Shown: positions 1-11,429 of the stretch, piece after piece | How positions within the stretch are numbered: the stretch's first letter is position 1 | Layout of the letters: every line of letters begins with the position of its first letter | Source of the DNA: Portulaca oleracea | Lineage: Eukaryota > Streptophyta > Magnoliopsida > Caryophyllales > Portulacaceae | DNA length: 64,000 nucleotides | Reading direction: 5' to 3' | NCBI GenBank assembly: GCA_029582165.1 | Contig: CM055875.1 | Span: 30,128,644 to 30,192,643 of the forward strand | Position numbers and translations under genes: made by a program | Notes under the pieces: generated by a model | Told to the model about the DNA's origin: nothing | What the model saw: only the letters and a program-made list of their open reading frames with translations | Database searches by the model: none

Positions 1-850
1 GCCATTCGATGTCCATTCTTAGTACACCTGAGTGGTGGATGACCCTTTCAACTGAGAGTAAAGATCGACTACCTTGAGATGATGGTTGTCCCTTATCATA
101 GTTTGAACTACATATCTACTAGGCTACTCGCTCTATCGAGTCGAGGCTCACCCTACCTTCCTGTTGGTCCTCGAGGTGTTCACAAAAGTACATAAACTTA
201 ATTACTCTAATGTAGAGGAGCATCGATCCTCCTTTCTTGCAGAGTCTTGGGCTTCTTCTCTCCAAGGCGACCACCAAGGTGAGTCGTCGTCGCCCTCATC
301 ATACCGGTCAAGCTGAGCAAGAAACCCACCGAGGACTCCCCTCAAAAGCCAACCGGCTTTTGTGTTCTACCATGTGGAGTTGTGCCTTCCTATTTTCACC
401 TTTTTACCTTATTCACCCATTTCTGCTTTGCTACCTGTCCTAAAATTTTGTTGAATTTGTACCTTGACACTTAGGATTTTATTTTCTTCTTTGTTTGGGG
501 CAGCAAAGATTAATTCCAGCATGTAGCAAGCATAAGTCATGTGTAAACGTGTGATAAAACTGTAGTGTAAAGGCATGTATATGTAGTCTGCATAAACATT
601 CATATAAAACATTTGCATATTTGCATAGCAGCATAAAATATATGGTCTGCATAAACATTTGTACAAACAATTGCATAAAGTACATATCTACATAGTTACA
701 TTAATTGCATAGTTGCATGAACAAAGTTGCATCAAGTACGTACATAAGTTGGGCATAAGTGCATAAGGTAACGATCATTAAAAGACATAGGGACCTTATA
801 TGCTTCCCCAACTTAGTCATACCAAACCCCTCGTACACTAAGGTACTGAA
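1..850. other. Intergenic DNA without a recognisable gene
   Basis: No open frame here has a recognisable domain. From about 530 to 770 the sequence is a loose, AT-rich array of GCATAA and ACATTTG words. Short frames on both strands are not supported by splice context or family resemblance. This is probably transposon-derived, but I cannot name the family. Confidence 0.4.
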
Positions 851-1443
851 TAGACTTGGCAAATTGGTCCATTGGGTCAGGTCTGGGTCAGGTTTGTTTG
901 GGTCAGTATAATTTGGGTTGGGTATGGGTATGGGTAATGTTCGGGTTGGACAGAGTTCGGGCCAACCTATTTGGGTCGAACAAGGTTCGGTGCGGGTAAG
1001 GTTCGATTCGGTTCGCGCCGGGTTGTGATACTTCGGATCAGTTCAGTTATGGGTCGGGCCACCTAGGGGTTCAATGGTCCAAATCAACCTCGGGTCGGGT
1101 GAACCTCAAGTCGATTAATATTCGGGTCGGGTCAACATCGAGTCGAGTACGATTCGGGGTAGGTCAACATCAGGTCGAGTGAGATTCGGGTCGGGCCAAC
1201 CTCAAGTCGAGTAAAATTAGGGTCAGGTCAACCATTGGTCGTCCCAAGATTCAAATTAGGTCAACCTCAAGTTGACTAAGATTCGAGTCAGGTATAATCG
1301 GAATTGGGTAAGAGTCATATGAAAAAATAAATGTCAAAAATAAAAAGTTACAATACTAATTAAACTTAAACTTACCATTACTTGGAGGACCCATTTTTTC
1401 AAGTATATAGATTTTTTTACTAGTTATTTAAAAACCACATTAG

Positions 1444-1937
1444 TAGACCTGCCAGTTTATGACCCGACCCGAACCCGCTCGAATTTTTTGGGTTTTGAAC
1501 ACGATTTTCTGAACTAAACCCGAAGTATATACCAAACCCGAAAATTAGTGGGTCAAACCAGACCCGCGCCGTTTGACCCAAAAAATTAATTTTTTAAGTT
1601 CAACTTTATTAGAATTTGTGATTTTTCTTAGTAATTTTTAACGTTAAACTATAAGTGTAACTTATTTATTTGTTATTTCTCTAATTTAAGTCAAATAGTT
1701 ACAATAATCTATAGATAATCATATTTTATTATGTATGTTGTACAAAAAGTAATATTTAGAGATCATTTTTTAAAAAGAAAAAACGGAAAAAGGTCGCAAT
1801 CATAACTCGTTGGGTTGACCTGAAACCGAAATATACCGCACGTATTTACCCGAACCCTAAATACACCGACCCGTATTTACCCGAACCCGATATACGACCG
1901 CCCGAAACCCGCCGACCCAACCGAATTGACAGATCTA
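1444..1937. mobile_element. hAT-like MITE with perfect 8-bp target duplication
   Basis: This 494-bp element starts TAGACCTGCCAG and its reverse complement starts TAGATCTGTCAATT. It is flanked on both sides by the exact 8-mer cacattag (1436-1443 and 1938-1945), the target-duplication length of hAT transposons. The interior has ACCCGACCCG-type motifs near both ends around an AT-rich centre, and no coding capacity. A second member of nearly the same length lies at 4706-5197. Confidence 0.78.
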
Positions 1938-2618
1938 CACATTAGCATTGTTTCAAAATATAGGCTTATGGTATGATTTTCATGAATGTTTGAATTTGTA
2001 ATTTTACTAGAAATTATTAAAGAGCAATAAAAATCAAATATACAACTATCGGTCTAGGTACAATGCGGGTTTGAATTTGTTTAGGTCGATTCGAGTTGTT
2101 TATGTTTGAATCTAATTAGGTTTGGATATAATTAAGGTTTGAATTGATTGTTCGGTTGCGGTACTTTTGTGGTTTTTGATAGGTAAGGGTTGTCGAATCT
2201 ACGGGGATGGGTGTTTAGGCTTGACAAGGGAATTGGTTTGTGTTTGGGGTTTTCTCAGTGCGGAAAGCAGTAAATTATGTAAATGAAAACGATTAAACTA
2301 ATCTAGACATGGATTCAAAGAAAGCAATAAAACCATGAAATCAAGAAAGCAATTAAAAGCAATGAATGAAAACTATAATGAATTATGAAATTGGGGACAA
2401 GAAATTATACCTTCAATTCACTAAATCTTCAATCTCGAATCCTTGACTTCGAATTTCCCCCGAATAAACAAAAAAATTGTGAATTGGATTACTAAGGATC
2501 CCCAAATCCTCACTTGAAGTAGAATTTGTGACACTTAACCCTCCTCCTCACTGAAAGTAGATTTGTTGTGAGATTAGCACTAGAAAGCTTTGAAATCAAG
2601 TCAACAAATGAAACCAAA

Positions 2619-2620
<2 letters not shown>

Positions 2621-2655
<35 letters not shown>
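2621..2655. repeat. (GA)n microsatellite
   Basis: About 17 uninterrupted GA dinucleotides. Confidence 0.95.
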
Positions 2656-2659
<4 letters not shown>

Positions 2660-2949
2660 TAAAACATTTCAATAGAGAATTGCTTGAATTGAGAAAGCTT
2701 GAAGAAAGTTGAATACAATTGCAAGAAATCAAAGAAAGTTTGAAGAACAATTAAAAACTTGAAGAAAGATTAAAGCAAGATTAAAGGAAAGCAGTTAAAT
2801 CTAATCCTACTCTAATCCTACTCCTAAAACTAGCTAAGACTAAGATAATTACAATGTTGAATGTATGTGGGTATTTATAGAGGAAGGAAAAATACAAGCC
2901 CAACCCTAAAACTAACTCTCGCAGACACGCGCATCGGTTTCCGCAGAAC

Positions 2950-3260
2950 GCCAGGTCGCAGGCATGACAGGACATGTCGCGGGCGTGACCCGTCCCTAAC
3001 TGATTTCCTTCCGTCGGCCTTTCATGTCTGTCAAGGGCGTGATGTTGTTTGTCGCGGGCGCTACCGCACTGTCGCGGGTGCGACCATTTATGTCTCGGAC
3101 GCGAAGTTCTTCTATTCTCTGGCCCTGTCTTCTCTTCGCAGCATGTCGTGGGCGCGACGGCTGGCGTAGCGGGCGCGACGCCCGGCTGGTGCGATGCTTA
3201 GCTTGACTCGACAGCAGCTTGTCACGGGTGTTACCGACTGTGACCCGGGTGTGACAGCCC
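2950..3260. repeat. GC-rich degenerate array of a GTCGCGGGCGCGAC motif
   Basis: The motif GTCGCGGGCGYGAC and variants recur about eight times at irregular spacing in an otherwise AT-rich setting. Each unit is partly self-complementary (GTCGCG...CGCGAC). Short frames on both strands (for example 2861-3169) are read through it but resemble no family, so I treat it as repeat DNA. Confidence 0.6.
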
Positions 3261-3989
3261 ATTGCCTACTTTGCCCTGTTTTGCGCCAAAATTGGAGATG
3301 AGGTTCCCGGTTTGGTTTCGCCTCGACTCTCGGCTCGGGTTAGCTCGGGTTGACTTGGTTGACTCGGGTCGGCTTGGGAAATCACTCGGGATACCTAAAA
3401 AGCCTCAATCAAGCTCAATTTCCTTCTAACTCATTCTTTTCCTACAAAACATAAAATTATCATATCTAATATAAAAAAACCGAGGCTAAAACAAGCAAGA
3501 CTTCCTATAAAAGATATAAAATTCAGCTCAGAACGAGACCGAACACTGGTTCGGATTTGGGTCATTTTTATTGGGTGTGATTGGGTTCGGGTTTAGGTCG
3601 GTCTATGTCTACTTCGGTGCGGGTCAACAATCAGTTCAGCCTTCAGGTACAATTCGGGTTTGGGTCGGCTCTGGTTTGGTTCAATTTTCCCGGGTCAGCC
3701 TCGGTTCGGGTTTGAGTTGGTTCGAGTTTAAGTTAGTTCAGATCTATTTCGGTGTTGCTTAAAATCGGGTCATAGGTTCGATTCAGTTCTGGGTCGGTTC
3801 ATTATAGGGTCTTGGGTCATTTTCAGTTCAATGTTTCGGTGGTCGGTTCAGGTTTGGAGCGGGACTCGGGTCAGTTTTGCCAGGTCTAGTATTGACGACC
3901 CAACCATTCCTAAAGGATGTTGTAATTTTCAATGATTTCTTCAGAATCCTACAAGTTTTCAAGGCATCCTCCTAAAAAATCAAAGACAT

Positions 3990-6780
3990 AAAATTAGGGG
4001 CTCAGACTAAGATGCTACTTTAAGTCAGTCTATGCATGGCACGTACAGGGATGACCCAAGGCCAGCTGGCTTTCGGGTATTGTTTATTCCGTATTTTGCA
4101 TGATTTTTACCCCTTTCTTGTATGACTTTTTGCTTGTTTTTAATAATTAAATGAGGATTATTATTATGTTTTTGCTCATTTTAATTGTTTATTAGAATTT
4201 ATTTCATTTTATTATTTTAGTTGTTATTATTATAAAAATGGAACAAAAATATTAAAAATAAACTAAAACTAATCCTAAATCTACCCATTTCCTCCTATGC
4301 CTCGGCCCAGCTCCATCTACCCATCCTAATCCCTCCAAAACCCATTTACCCTTTTACTCAGAAACCCAAACCCTTACCCATTTCTCCCCTTTTTTCTCAG
4401 CCGAAAATAAAGAAAAAAAAAACCCCAACCCTAATCTCATTTCATTTCCCCTTTTTTCCCTTTCCTCTTCCTTCCCAGTCTCTCATTTCCTCTCTCATTC
4501 TTCTTCGTCCCTCCCTCTGTCTACGAGAACCGAACCCACACAAACCATTCCTATCTCCATCTCCACTCCTTCTCTCTTCATCTCATCTATTCTGTTTCTC
4601 ACTTTCATCTCATCTCTTGTTTTTTCTCTTTCCCGGTTTATCACTCTGTCTCACTCTTTCTCTTCTTGTTTTGACAGATCATAGAGGGAGCAAAGGATGT
4701 ACAATTAGACCTGTTCAAAGGGTCGGGGACCCATCCGGCTCGAAAAAATGCGGGTTAAGGCCACAATTTTAGATGGTGACCCGGTCTGACCCGAAAAAGT
4801 TGAGGCCCCAAGGTATGGCCATGCCAGGCTCGGGCCAAAGGTCTATGACCCAGCTCGGCCCGCCGACCCAACTAAATACATTAACTTTTTTTTATTAAAA
4901 AAATCCTATATTAGGTTTTGTTTTTTGTGGCCCGACCCGACGACCGGACTAAACATATTAATTTTTTTAAAAAAAAAATTCTAGTTTAGATTTTATTTCT
5001 TATGACCTGGCCGGCCCGACCCCATAATCCGACTAAATAAATAAATTAAATGCATGAATTTTTAGAATTTTTTGTATGAAAAAATCCATCTTATATAATT
5101 GTCGGCTCGAGCCGAGGGTACTTGACCCGAAGGTCGGGCTGGGTCGGGCTTGGGCCGACAGGGCAGAAGTTTCCGACCCGACCGTTGAACAAGTTTATGT
5201 ACGATCGAAGACTCCACCACCATTGCATACACCATCACCACCTTCGCTTAACTGTTCGAATGCATCTCAATCATCCAAGGCCAAGCAGATCGAAGGGCTA
5301 AGATTGAAAGATGAGGCTCGATTTCGGGAATAAAAGGAAGAGAAGAGCTGAATTTGTAGGTTCATGGTTGGTTTTCGGGATATGACGATCCAAGCCTCCA
5401 TCCTTAGGGTTTGTTCTTGTTTTAGGGTTAGATTAGTATTTATTTTGGTTATACTTCATGCTTTGATGTTGTTTTGCATGTTTAGGTTTAGATTAATTCT
5501 GTATTTCATTTCATGTTCCTATTCTAGTTGAATTCTAGTATTTTAGTGAAATCAATTTGATCATGTTCTTCCCTTTTCCCTCTTTGAATATGAGATTGTG
5601 GTTGAATGATATTTTTATAGGTTGTTCTTTCTTGTTCTATTCGATTTCCTTGCCCTTGTTAAGTTTGCTATGTTTTTGCCCTATTTTTGCTCTGTTTCGT
5701 CCCTTCTCTCTTCTGTCATCTTTCTCTTTGTTTCCTCCCCTCTTGTTTTCACCTGTTTTGTCCCTGGTTTCTTATATTTTCTTTCTTTTCTTCTTTCTTC
5801 CTTATTTTCAATCAAGTAATATTAAGCCATAGGTTTTAGGGTTTCATTTTGGGGGTTGTCGTAGTTGAGTCCTTTCTCTTTTGGTCTCTGTTTTGGTTTA
5901 AAATGTGGGTCTGTAGTTGGGTTAGTCAGGGTAGTGTTAGGTCTTGGGTCAATTTAGGGTTAGGTATATTAGGGTTTTGGTCAGATTTGTGAGGTTAGGT
6001 TATTAGGGTCAATTTTAGTTAACGGTCAGTAATGGGTCTATTTGAGATCTTATTAGGTCATTACAGTTAGGTTTAGGATTTTTACTTTGTTAAGTATGTT
6101 AATTAATATGATTAGTGGCTAGGTTTTCTAGGGTTAGGGGTAATTATGGTCTCTAATAGAGGATTAGACTTAGATGAGTGGGATTAGGGTGATTAATGAG
6201 GTAATTAGGTGTTCTACCCTAGTTTTCCATTCGATAATTGGGGGATTTCGGGTGCTGGGAGGTCATGACTCCTTCCAAACATCGAATTGGAACTCTAGGG
6301 CAATGTGATCGATTTTGAATCCTAACTCTGGCAAGAGGGATTTGGAATTGATAAGTTAGAATTACGTTCGTATACTATCAAGGACCGTCATACACGGGAG
6401 TGATGATGGGCCTTGGAAAGTATGCATCAATTTATCACTCTAGTGAGGGAAATTGATGTTAGCCATCCATGCAATCCTCACATCTAATTACCAAATACCG
6501 ATCACTTCTAAAACTAGAAAATCGGTGTTTAGTTCTTGGTTAGGTTGGCCCAGTACTACTCTCGATCCCTTTTCCCTTTTCTTTGTGTTCTACTCTTTTA
6601 TCTTTTAGTCTATGTGTCTATCAATCATCAAAAACTTCGAATATCAAACCTAGAGGTGAGAGCTCGCTAGATTCTTAGGTTAGGAAGCCCCAACTCCCTG
6701 TAGATACGACAAATACACCTGCACTATGTTGCGAACGAATAGGTGTGTCAGCTAGTGTCATGACCAATGGGCTGAAACAA
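3990..6780 (+). mobile_element. Probable LTR-retrotransposon remnant (unclassified)
   Basis: The stretch has the texture of a long retrotransposon LTR or leader: a T-rich start, a CT-rich tract at 4380-4680, a long non-coding body, and near 6690-6720 a CCCTGTAGATACGAC-type phrase common in plant Gypsy LTRs. No gag, protease or reverse transcriptase frame is present, and I could not define termini or a target duplication. A hAT-like MITE (4706-5197) is nested in it. The T-rich frames at 5557-5832 are low-complexity shadows. Confidence 0.35.
4706..5197. mobile_element. hAT-like MITE, second copy of the GGGTC-end family
   Basis: The element starts TAGACCTGTTCAAAGGGTCG and its reverse complement starts TAAACTTGTTCAACGGTCGG. 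It is 492 bp long, against 494 bp for the copy at 1444-1937. The flanking 8-mers are tgtacaat (4698-4705) and tgtacgat (5198-5205), one mismatch. The interior is AT-rich with scattered CCCGACCCG motifs and is non-coding. Confidence 0.72.
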
Positions 6781-7040
6781 TTGAAGCCACAACCCAGACA
6801 AGGCCAACTGGCATTCATGTACAATTCAGACTGGTCCAATGGGTAAACGGAAAAAATATATTGGAGAATTTCCAGTCAGCTCAGATACTTTCCTTGCCCT
6901 TTTGTACAAGTAAGCCAACTGGCATTCATGTACAAGTCACCCATTTTTGTCTCGAAACAAGTAATTTTCTAAACCCAAATTACAATCCTAAAAAACTGAT
7001 ATTTTCCTTGCCCTTTTATAGGACATCTTCATCATCAGTA

Positions 7041-7345
7041 CGTCAGGTCGCCAAGCATTCATAAGGCCATCATAGTACGATATCACATCTTATCAGCACG
7101 TCAGGTCGCCAAGCGTTCATAACATGGCGGACATTGACAGTCATCAGACCATCATAGTATGATGTCACATTTTGTCAACATGTCAGGTCGCCAGGCGTTT
7201 ATAACATAGTTGACATTGACATTGGCAGTTGTAGGGCCATCATAGTACGATGTCACATCTTGTTAGCACATCAGGTCGCCAGACATTCATAACAACGTAG
7301 ACGTTGGCAGTCATCGGGTTATCATAGTATTATGTCATTCTCCAA
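7041..7345. repeat. Four-copy minisatellite, unit about 58-89 bp
   Basis: Units start at about 7041, 7099, 7180 and 7269, each with a GTCAGGTCGCCA phrase followed by a CCATCATAGTAYGATGTCACA phrase. The first unit lacks about 25 bp of the middle part. Copies are diverged, so the array is not recent. No coding frame runs through it. Confidence 0.8.
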
Positions 7346-8104
7346 CAGTTAGGCTTCCAAGCTTTGCTCAAGTTCGTGAAGTTATCCTGAATCATATTAG
7401 CAAATCAAGACTATTTTATTGTTATCGTATTCAGACTCGAGCAAAATGGGGGCTATCTATAGATATAAGATTTTGTACTGTTATTTTAGTGTAATTATTG
7501 TAAAAATTAACTAAAAAATGATTATTAGTATGTAAAGCCAACCCAATCCATTTAGCCCAGCCCACAAATAACCCAATCTGCGCGGAAATTCAAAAAGGCA
7601 AACCTCATATGAAAGTCATCTAGTTTTAGGTTGAACCGTACCAGGTCAGGTCTAAACTAAAGCCACTTGGCTTTGGGTTGAACCGGACAGGGACGGGTTT
7701 GACCAAGTTCCGTTGGATTGGGGTTGATTCGGACCGGGTCGGTTCCGACCAAAGCTGGCTGCCATTAGGCTGAACCGAACTGGGTCGGATCCCTTTTCTG
7801 GTCTGTTGATTGGTTGAGTCACCGGCTTGACCCAATGAAAGCCAACTGACCTTCGGGGTTAGTCTAGTGACTGATTCCAGTTTAGGCCTTCTGTTTAGCG
7901 TGTTTATTTCCGAATTAATTATTCTGATCCAACATTCGAATAAGTGAATTACCGAGTCAAATTTACAAATTACATTCTTAGGAATTGTTAGTATTTTAGT
8001 TAATGTCCTTAGTTAAGGATTAAGCCACTTCATTCGATTCCCAATTTAAGTAGCAATACAAAAAGACTTCGTTACGATAAGGAATTCAGATATGAAACCT
8101 CCTG
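7346..8104. other. Non-coding, includes a GGGTC-type repeat patch
   Basis: From 7625 to 7870 there is another degenerate GGGTCGG / GAACCGGAC array with AAGCCACTTGGC-type words that also occur at 4061, 6800 and 6913. The minus-strand frame across it is low complexity. The rest is AT-rich with no recognisable feature. Confidence 0.4.
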
Positions 8105-8829
8105 TAGGGATTCGATCCAAATTAAACCGCATCTAATATTGTAGCGGAAGCAAACATGATAATTAATTTAGGGATGCATATTGAAAAAATAAACCAAAAT
8201 AATATAGGGGTAAAGAAGACAAGATTTTTACGTAGAAACCCAAAGCGGGAAAAAACCCCGGGAGGCAAGATAAAATCCACCATAATGGAGAGATTACAAA
8301 GATATCCCAAAAGGTTGTATAACACAACGAGATCAAGAAGAAAATATATTAAATGATTATAACACAACGGGAATAGATATATCTCAAAGGAAGGGTAACG
8401 AGATATAAGAGATATTACAATCTCATAATAAAAACTTTCAAAAGTGATAGAAAAAGAAGATTTCATAAAGGTGCCCTAAAGGCACATAATTTGGTCACCC
8501 CAAATTTGGTTCAACAACCTAGTATTTGTAGCAAACTCATGTAACCATATAATAGTCTTCTAGTCGCAATCAACTGCTTGGAAGCCATGCAATGCCAATC
8601 ACAAAAAGTAAATAATTATTTATTTTCAAAACTGGAGTCTAAATGGAATTGGAACATTGCCCAATAGATTTCTTAAACAGGAATTTTTCACCGTCTACAG
8701 AAGGTTACCGTAGTACCTTCTAGTGGGGGTATCTGCTATCCCAAGAAAAAATGTCCTTTCTTGCCACACCTGTAGTATCAATCATCTTGACAGTGTTATT
8801 TCTTTTCCTCTCAATTGTTTCGGAACTGA

Positions 8830-9581
8830 CGCGCTCCCCCCTAGAGATGGACCTTGTCCATGTTGTACATGCCATTTTGATGGTCTTCTTCTTGATGAAT
8901 CTTCACCATTATGATACATACCTTTACTCAAGTTACTTTTTCTTTGTGGCACTCATTATTGTAAAGAGAGCTTTATTTTCATATTTAATTGAGGTCTTAG
9001 ACATTTTATTATCCAACTCTTTATGATTGACCGATATACTTTCTAGTTCTGCCAAATCAGGTTGAGTAGTCTAACCTTTAATGTTGTGATTAGGCCATTG
9101 TACTTAGGGTCTAAGCCTCTAATAATAATTTGTCACAATCTAGCTTCACTTATTGAACTCTCCGCGTCTACTTTTACAATCTCCCCACATAAAGATTTAC
9201 CTTTAGTAAAGTATTGACTCAACGTCATGTCTCCTTGCCTTATGGACATTAACTCATTTTCGAGTTGTTGTAGCTTTGCTTCATTCTTTTTGGTGAATAG
9301 TGTTGCCAAGGCATCCCTAACATGTTGTAGTGTATCACAATCCTTGATGGGATGTAAGTACTCATCTTCCACAGTGATTGAGAAAACGTACATAGCTTTC
9401 CCAAGCCTTGGTCTCCCATTTTCTCTATGCCCACGGCTTTGTTGATGCCTCCTTTTCATTGTCGTCAACTATTTCCCGGAAATCTTGCCCCTTCAAATAA
9501 GACTTGATTCATGCACTCCAAGTACTAATTGCTTCCATTGAGCTTCTCCGTCGAGCTAGCTAATGCTGAAAGATCTGCCAT
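8830..9581 (-). pseudogene. Copia-type gag (UBN2 family) pseudogene
   Basis: From an ATG at 9581 the start reads MADLSALASSTEKLNGSN, the usual opening of plant Copia gag proteins. The reading then shifts frame (a KGQDFREIVDD segment) and continues at 9468-9133 with FTKKNEAKLQQLENELMSI and LSQYFTKGKSLCGEI, the conserved gag core. Beyond the stop at 9133 a different frame carries GLRPKYNGLITTLKG. Several stops and frameshifts separate the pieces, so no intact Gag can be made. Its place just downstream of a tRNA-Met primer-binding site supports the call. Confidence 0.75.
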
Positions 9582-9730
9582 AGTAACTTGGTAAGCGCCC
9601 CGCACTTAACCAAGAACTTATGATACAAGACCAACAATTATCACAATCTTTGAATCGATAGAGTATCCCCTATGCCTCGGCTCCTAGCCATGAGCTCACA
9701 AAGAATGTTAGCTCAAGAAGGCCCCCGCAA

Positions 9731-9746
9731 CCTGGCTCTGATACCA
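9731..9746 (-). other. Primer-binding site, initiator tRNA-Met type
   Basis: The minus strand reads TGGTATCAGAGCCAGG, the standard Copia primer-binding site complementary to the 3' end of initiator tRNA-Met. It lies 150 bp upstream of the gag start and next to the presumed 5' LTR. Confidence 0.8.
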
Positions 9747-9747
9747 A

Positions 9748-10136
9748 ATATAGAGAAGGCAGCTTGTGGTATATTTGAAAATGATACCTTTTATTATCAC
9801 TTTTAAGATAAACAAGGGCAAGCTTAACAAGATCAAACAAATACTCAAGGATTTGTGGAATATCTCACTTACTCTCTAGAAAACCTCTCTAACTTTCTAA
9901 TTTGTGGAATGTCTCACTCTTTCCCGTGTGCTTACATAAGTAGCCTAAACTTATATCTATAGTTGTTACACTAATGTATGGTGGATACTAAATCAAATGT
10001 CATCATCCTAATGAAGTTGTAGATGATTTTATTAATATCTTAGATAATTACTTAGTACTAGAATTATATAGGCAAATATCTAGATATCACTCTAGGTAAA
10101 TATGTAGATATTACTCTATCCAAATTTTCTCTTACA
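9748..10136 (-). repeat. Probable 5' LTR of the Copia remnant
   Basis: The sequence directly upstream of the primer-binding site begins on the minus strand with TGTAAGAG and is about 389 bp. No second LTR was found, and the end next to the primer site is not a clean CA, so the limits are approximate. Confidence 0.45.
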
Positions 10137-10194
10137 ATATCTCACTTCTAGTATTTGCTAGATAATTCTTCTTCAGAAAGAGTGTGTGTGTGGA

Positions 10195-10207
10195 GGGGGG
10201 GGGGGGG
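10195..10207. repeat. Poly-G tract after a short GT run
   Basis: A run of about 13 G follows (GT)4; mononucleotide repeat prone to length change and sequencing error. Confidence 0.85.
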
Positions 10208-10249
10208 TTTGGGTGATTTATTTTAACATTGGCTTTGAAATTAAGCTCG

Positions 10250-11140
10250 ATGAGCCTCAAGCCAAGCTCCAACCAAACTGTTCCTAATCAAGATGAGCCT
10301 GCCCGAGCCTAAGGGCTTAGGTCGAACTTGGCTCGTTTACTTTTACTTTTTGAATTTTGATAATTTGTATAATGATTTATCATATAAAATTAATGTCATT
10401 AGTTTAATAATAAAAAATATTATTTAAAAAATCTAATATTTTATTTTTGTAAAAATGTTATATGATTAATTATTGGGCCCTGTCCTTTGATTAAGTTATT
10501 TTCAGGTTTGGATGGATAAGTACTGATAAATTAGGATAAGTTATGATATTTTTGGAGGAATTGTGTTTTTAGAATGTATGTTTTTTTGGAAAATTGTGTT
10601 AGGTTTGGATAAAGTAAGATAAGTTGAGAGAGTTATATCCAATCTAACAAAAAAAAAGGCCTTAATTAAAGATGAACCTCAAAATACGTGGAAGTTAGTT
10701 ATGGCAAAATGGAGACACAGTACTTTACAAACAATTTTAAAATAAAATTCAAAAAATAAAAGCGCACAATTTCTACCCTTGGCTGGAGGAGCTTGTCTTC
10801 ATTTTAAGACATACACCAACCGTTGGGTGCATTAACAATCAGGATGAAAAAAAAAACTCGGATAGTAAAATTGTTTAATCTTGAAAGTGAGAGGCAAAAA
10901 AGCTCAATATAACAAACCTGGTAGCTTTTATTGAAAAAAAAAAGGAAAATTGGATTTGAATAATCGCTACTTTCACTCATCCTTACATAATATAAAAGAG
11001 GTTTATGATGGGGGAGGGGACCAAAAAATGTTTGATATTGAATTTACGCTTTTGCCCTCATATCTCTACATACATAAAAGAGCCTTATTTTGGGTGGGCG
11101 GACGAAAGTTTGTTTGAGGGTCTAGAATGATCTGACTCCT
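10250..11140. other. AT-rich intergenic DNA upstream of a CT-rich leader
   Basis: No supported gene. A TATAAAAGAGG string at about 10991 lies upstream of the CT-rich tract at 11140-11250 and could be a plant core promoter for a plus-strand transcript, but no coding frame confirms it. Confidence 0.3.
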
Positions 11141-11390
11141 TTTTTTTTCCTTTTTCCTTTTTCCTTTTCCTTTTCCTTTTCCGTCCCTTCCTCATTCTCT
11201 CTCTTTCTTCTTTCCTTTCTTTCTTTTGTTCGAGCTGCACAAACCACACCACCTCCTGATTTCTTCTTCTTCTTCTTCTCCACCTTCGCTGACCACCACC
11301 GAAGTCCACGTACCATTGTTGCCGACCTCCACCGCGCCTCCACCCTGCTCCAACGACCCACACCCAGCTCCCCTCCTCTCTGTTTCTCTA

Positions 11391-11429
11391 TCTTCTTCTT
11401 CTTCTTCTTCTTCTTCTTCTTCTTCTTCC
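11391..11429. repeat. (TTC)n microsatellite in a CT-rich tract
   Basis: About 13 TTC repeats inside the CT-rich stretch 11140-11690. The long Ser-rich plus frame and Glu/Lys-rich minus frames across it are products of the repeat. Confidence 0.9.

Larger units (their letters stand above)
851..3888. mobile_element. Possible composite hAT-like element with GGGTC-type ends
   Basis: The left end (TAGACTTGGCAAATTGG) and the reverse complement of the right end (TAGACCTGGCAAAACTG) resemble the terminal repeats of the two better-defined MITEs at 1444-1937 and 4706-5197. The 8-bp flanks are similar but not identical (gtactgaa and gtattgac). Degenerate GGGTCGGGT arrays fill 857-1320 and 3540-3885. The smaller MITE, a GA microsatellite and a GC-rich repeat lie inside. 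No transposase was seen. It may be two separate elements rather than one. Confidence 0.25.
8105..10136 (-). mobile_element. Decayed Ty1/Copia retrotransposon, 5' half
   Basis: Read on the minus strand, the order is LTR-like sequence (about 10136 to 9748), an initiator-tRNA-Met primer-binding site (9746-9731), and a gag reading frame from 9581. No protease, integrase or reverse transcriptase could be recognised downstream to 8105, so the element is truncated or rearranged. The outer limits of the remnant are estimates. Confidence 0.6.

Noticed and set aside
2861..3262. Overlapping Arg-rich frames on both strands
   Set aside because: Translations of the GTCGCGGGCGCGAC repeat array.
5557..5832. 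Hydrophobic multi-pass membrane protein
   Set aside because: T-rich low-complexity DNA gives Phe/Leu/Ser runs in two overlapping frames; no homologue recalled.
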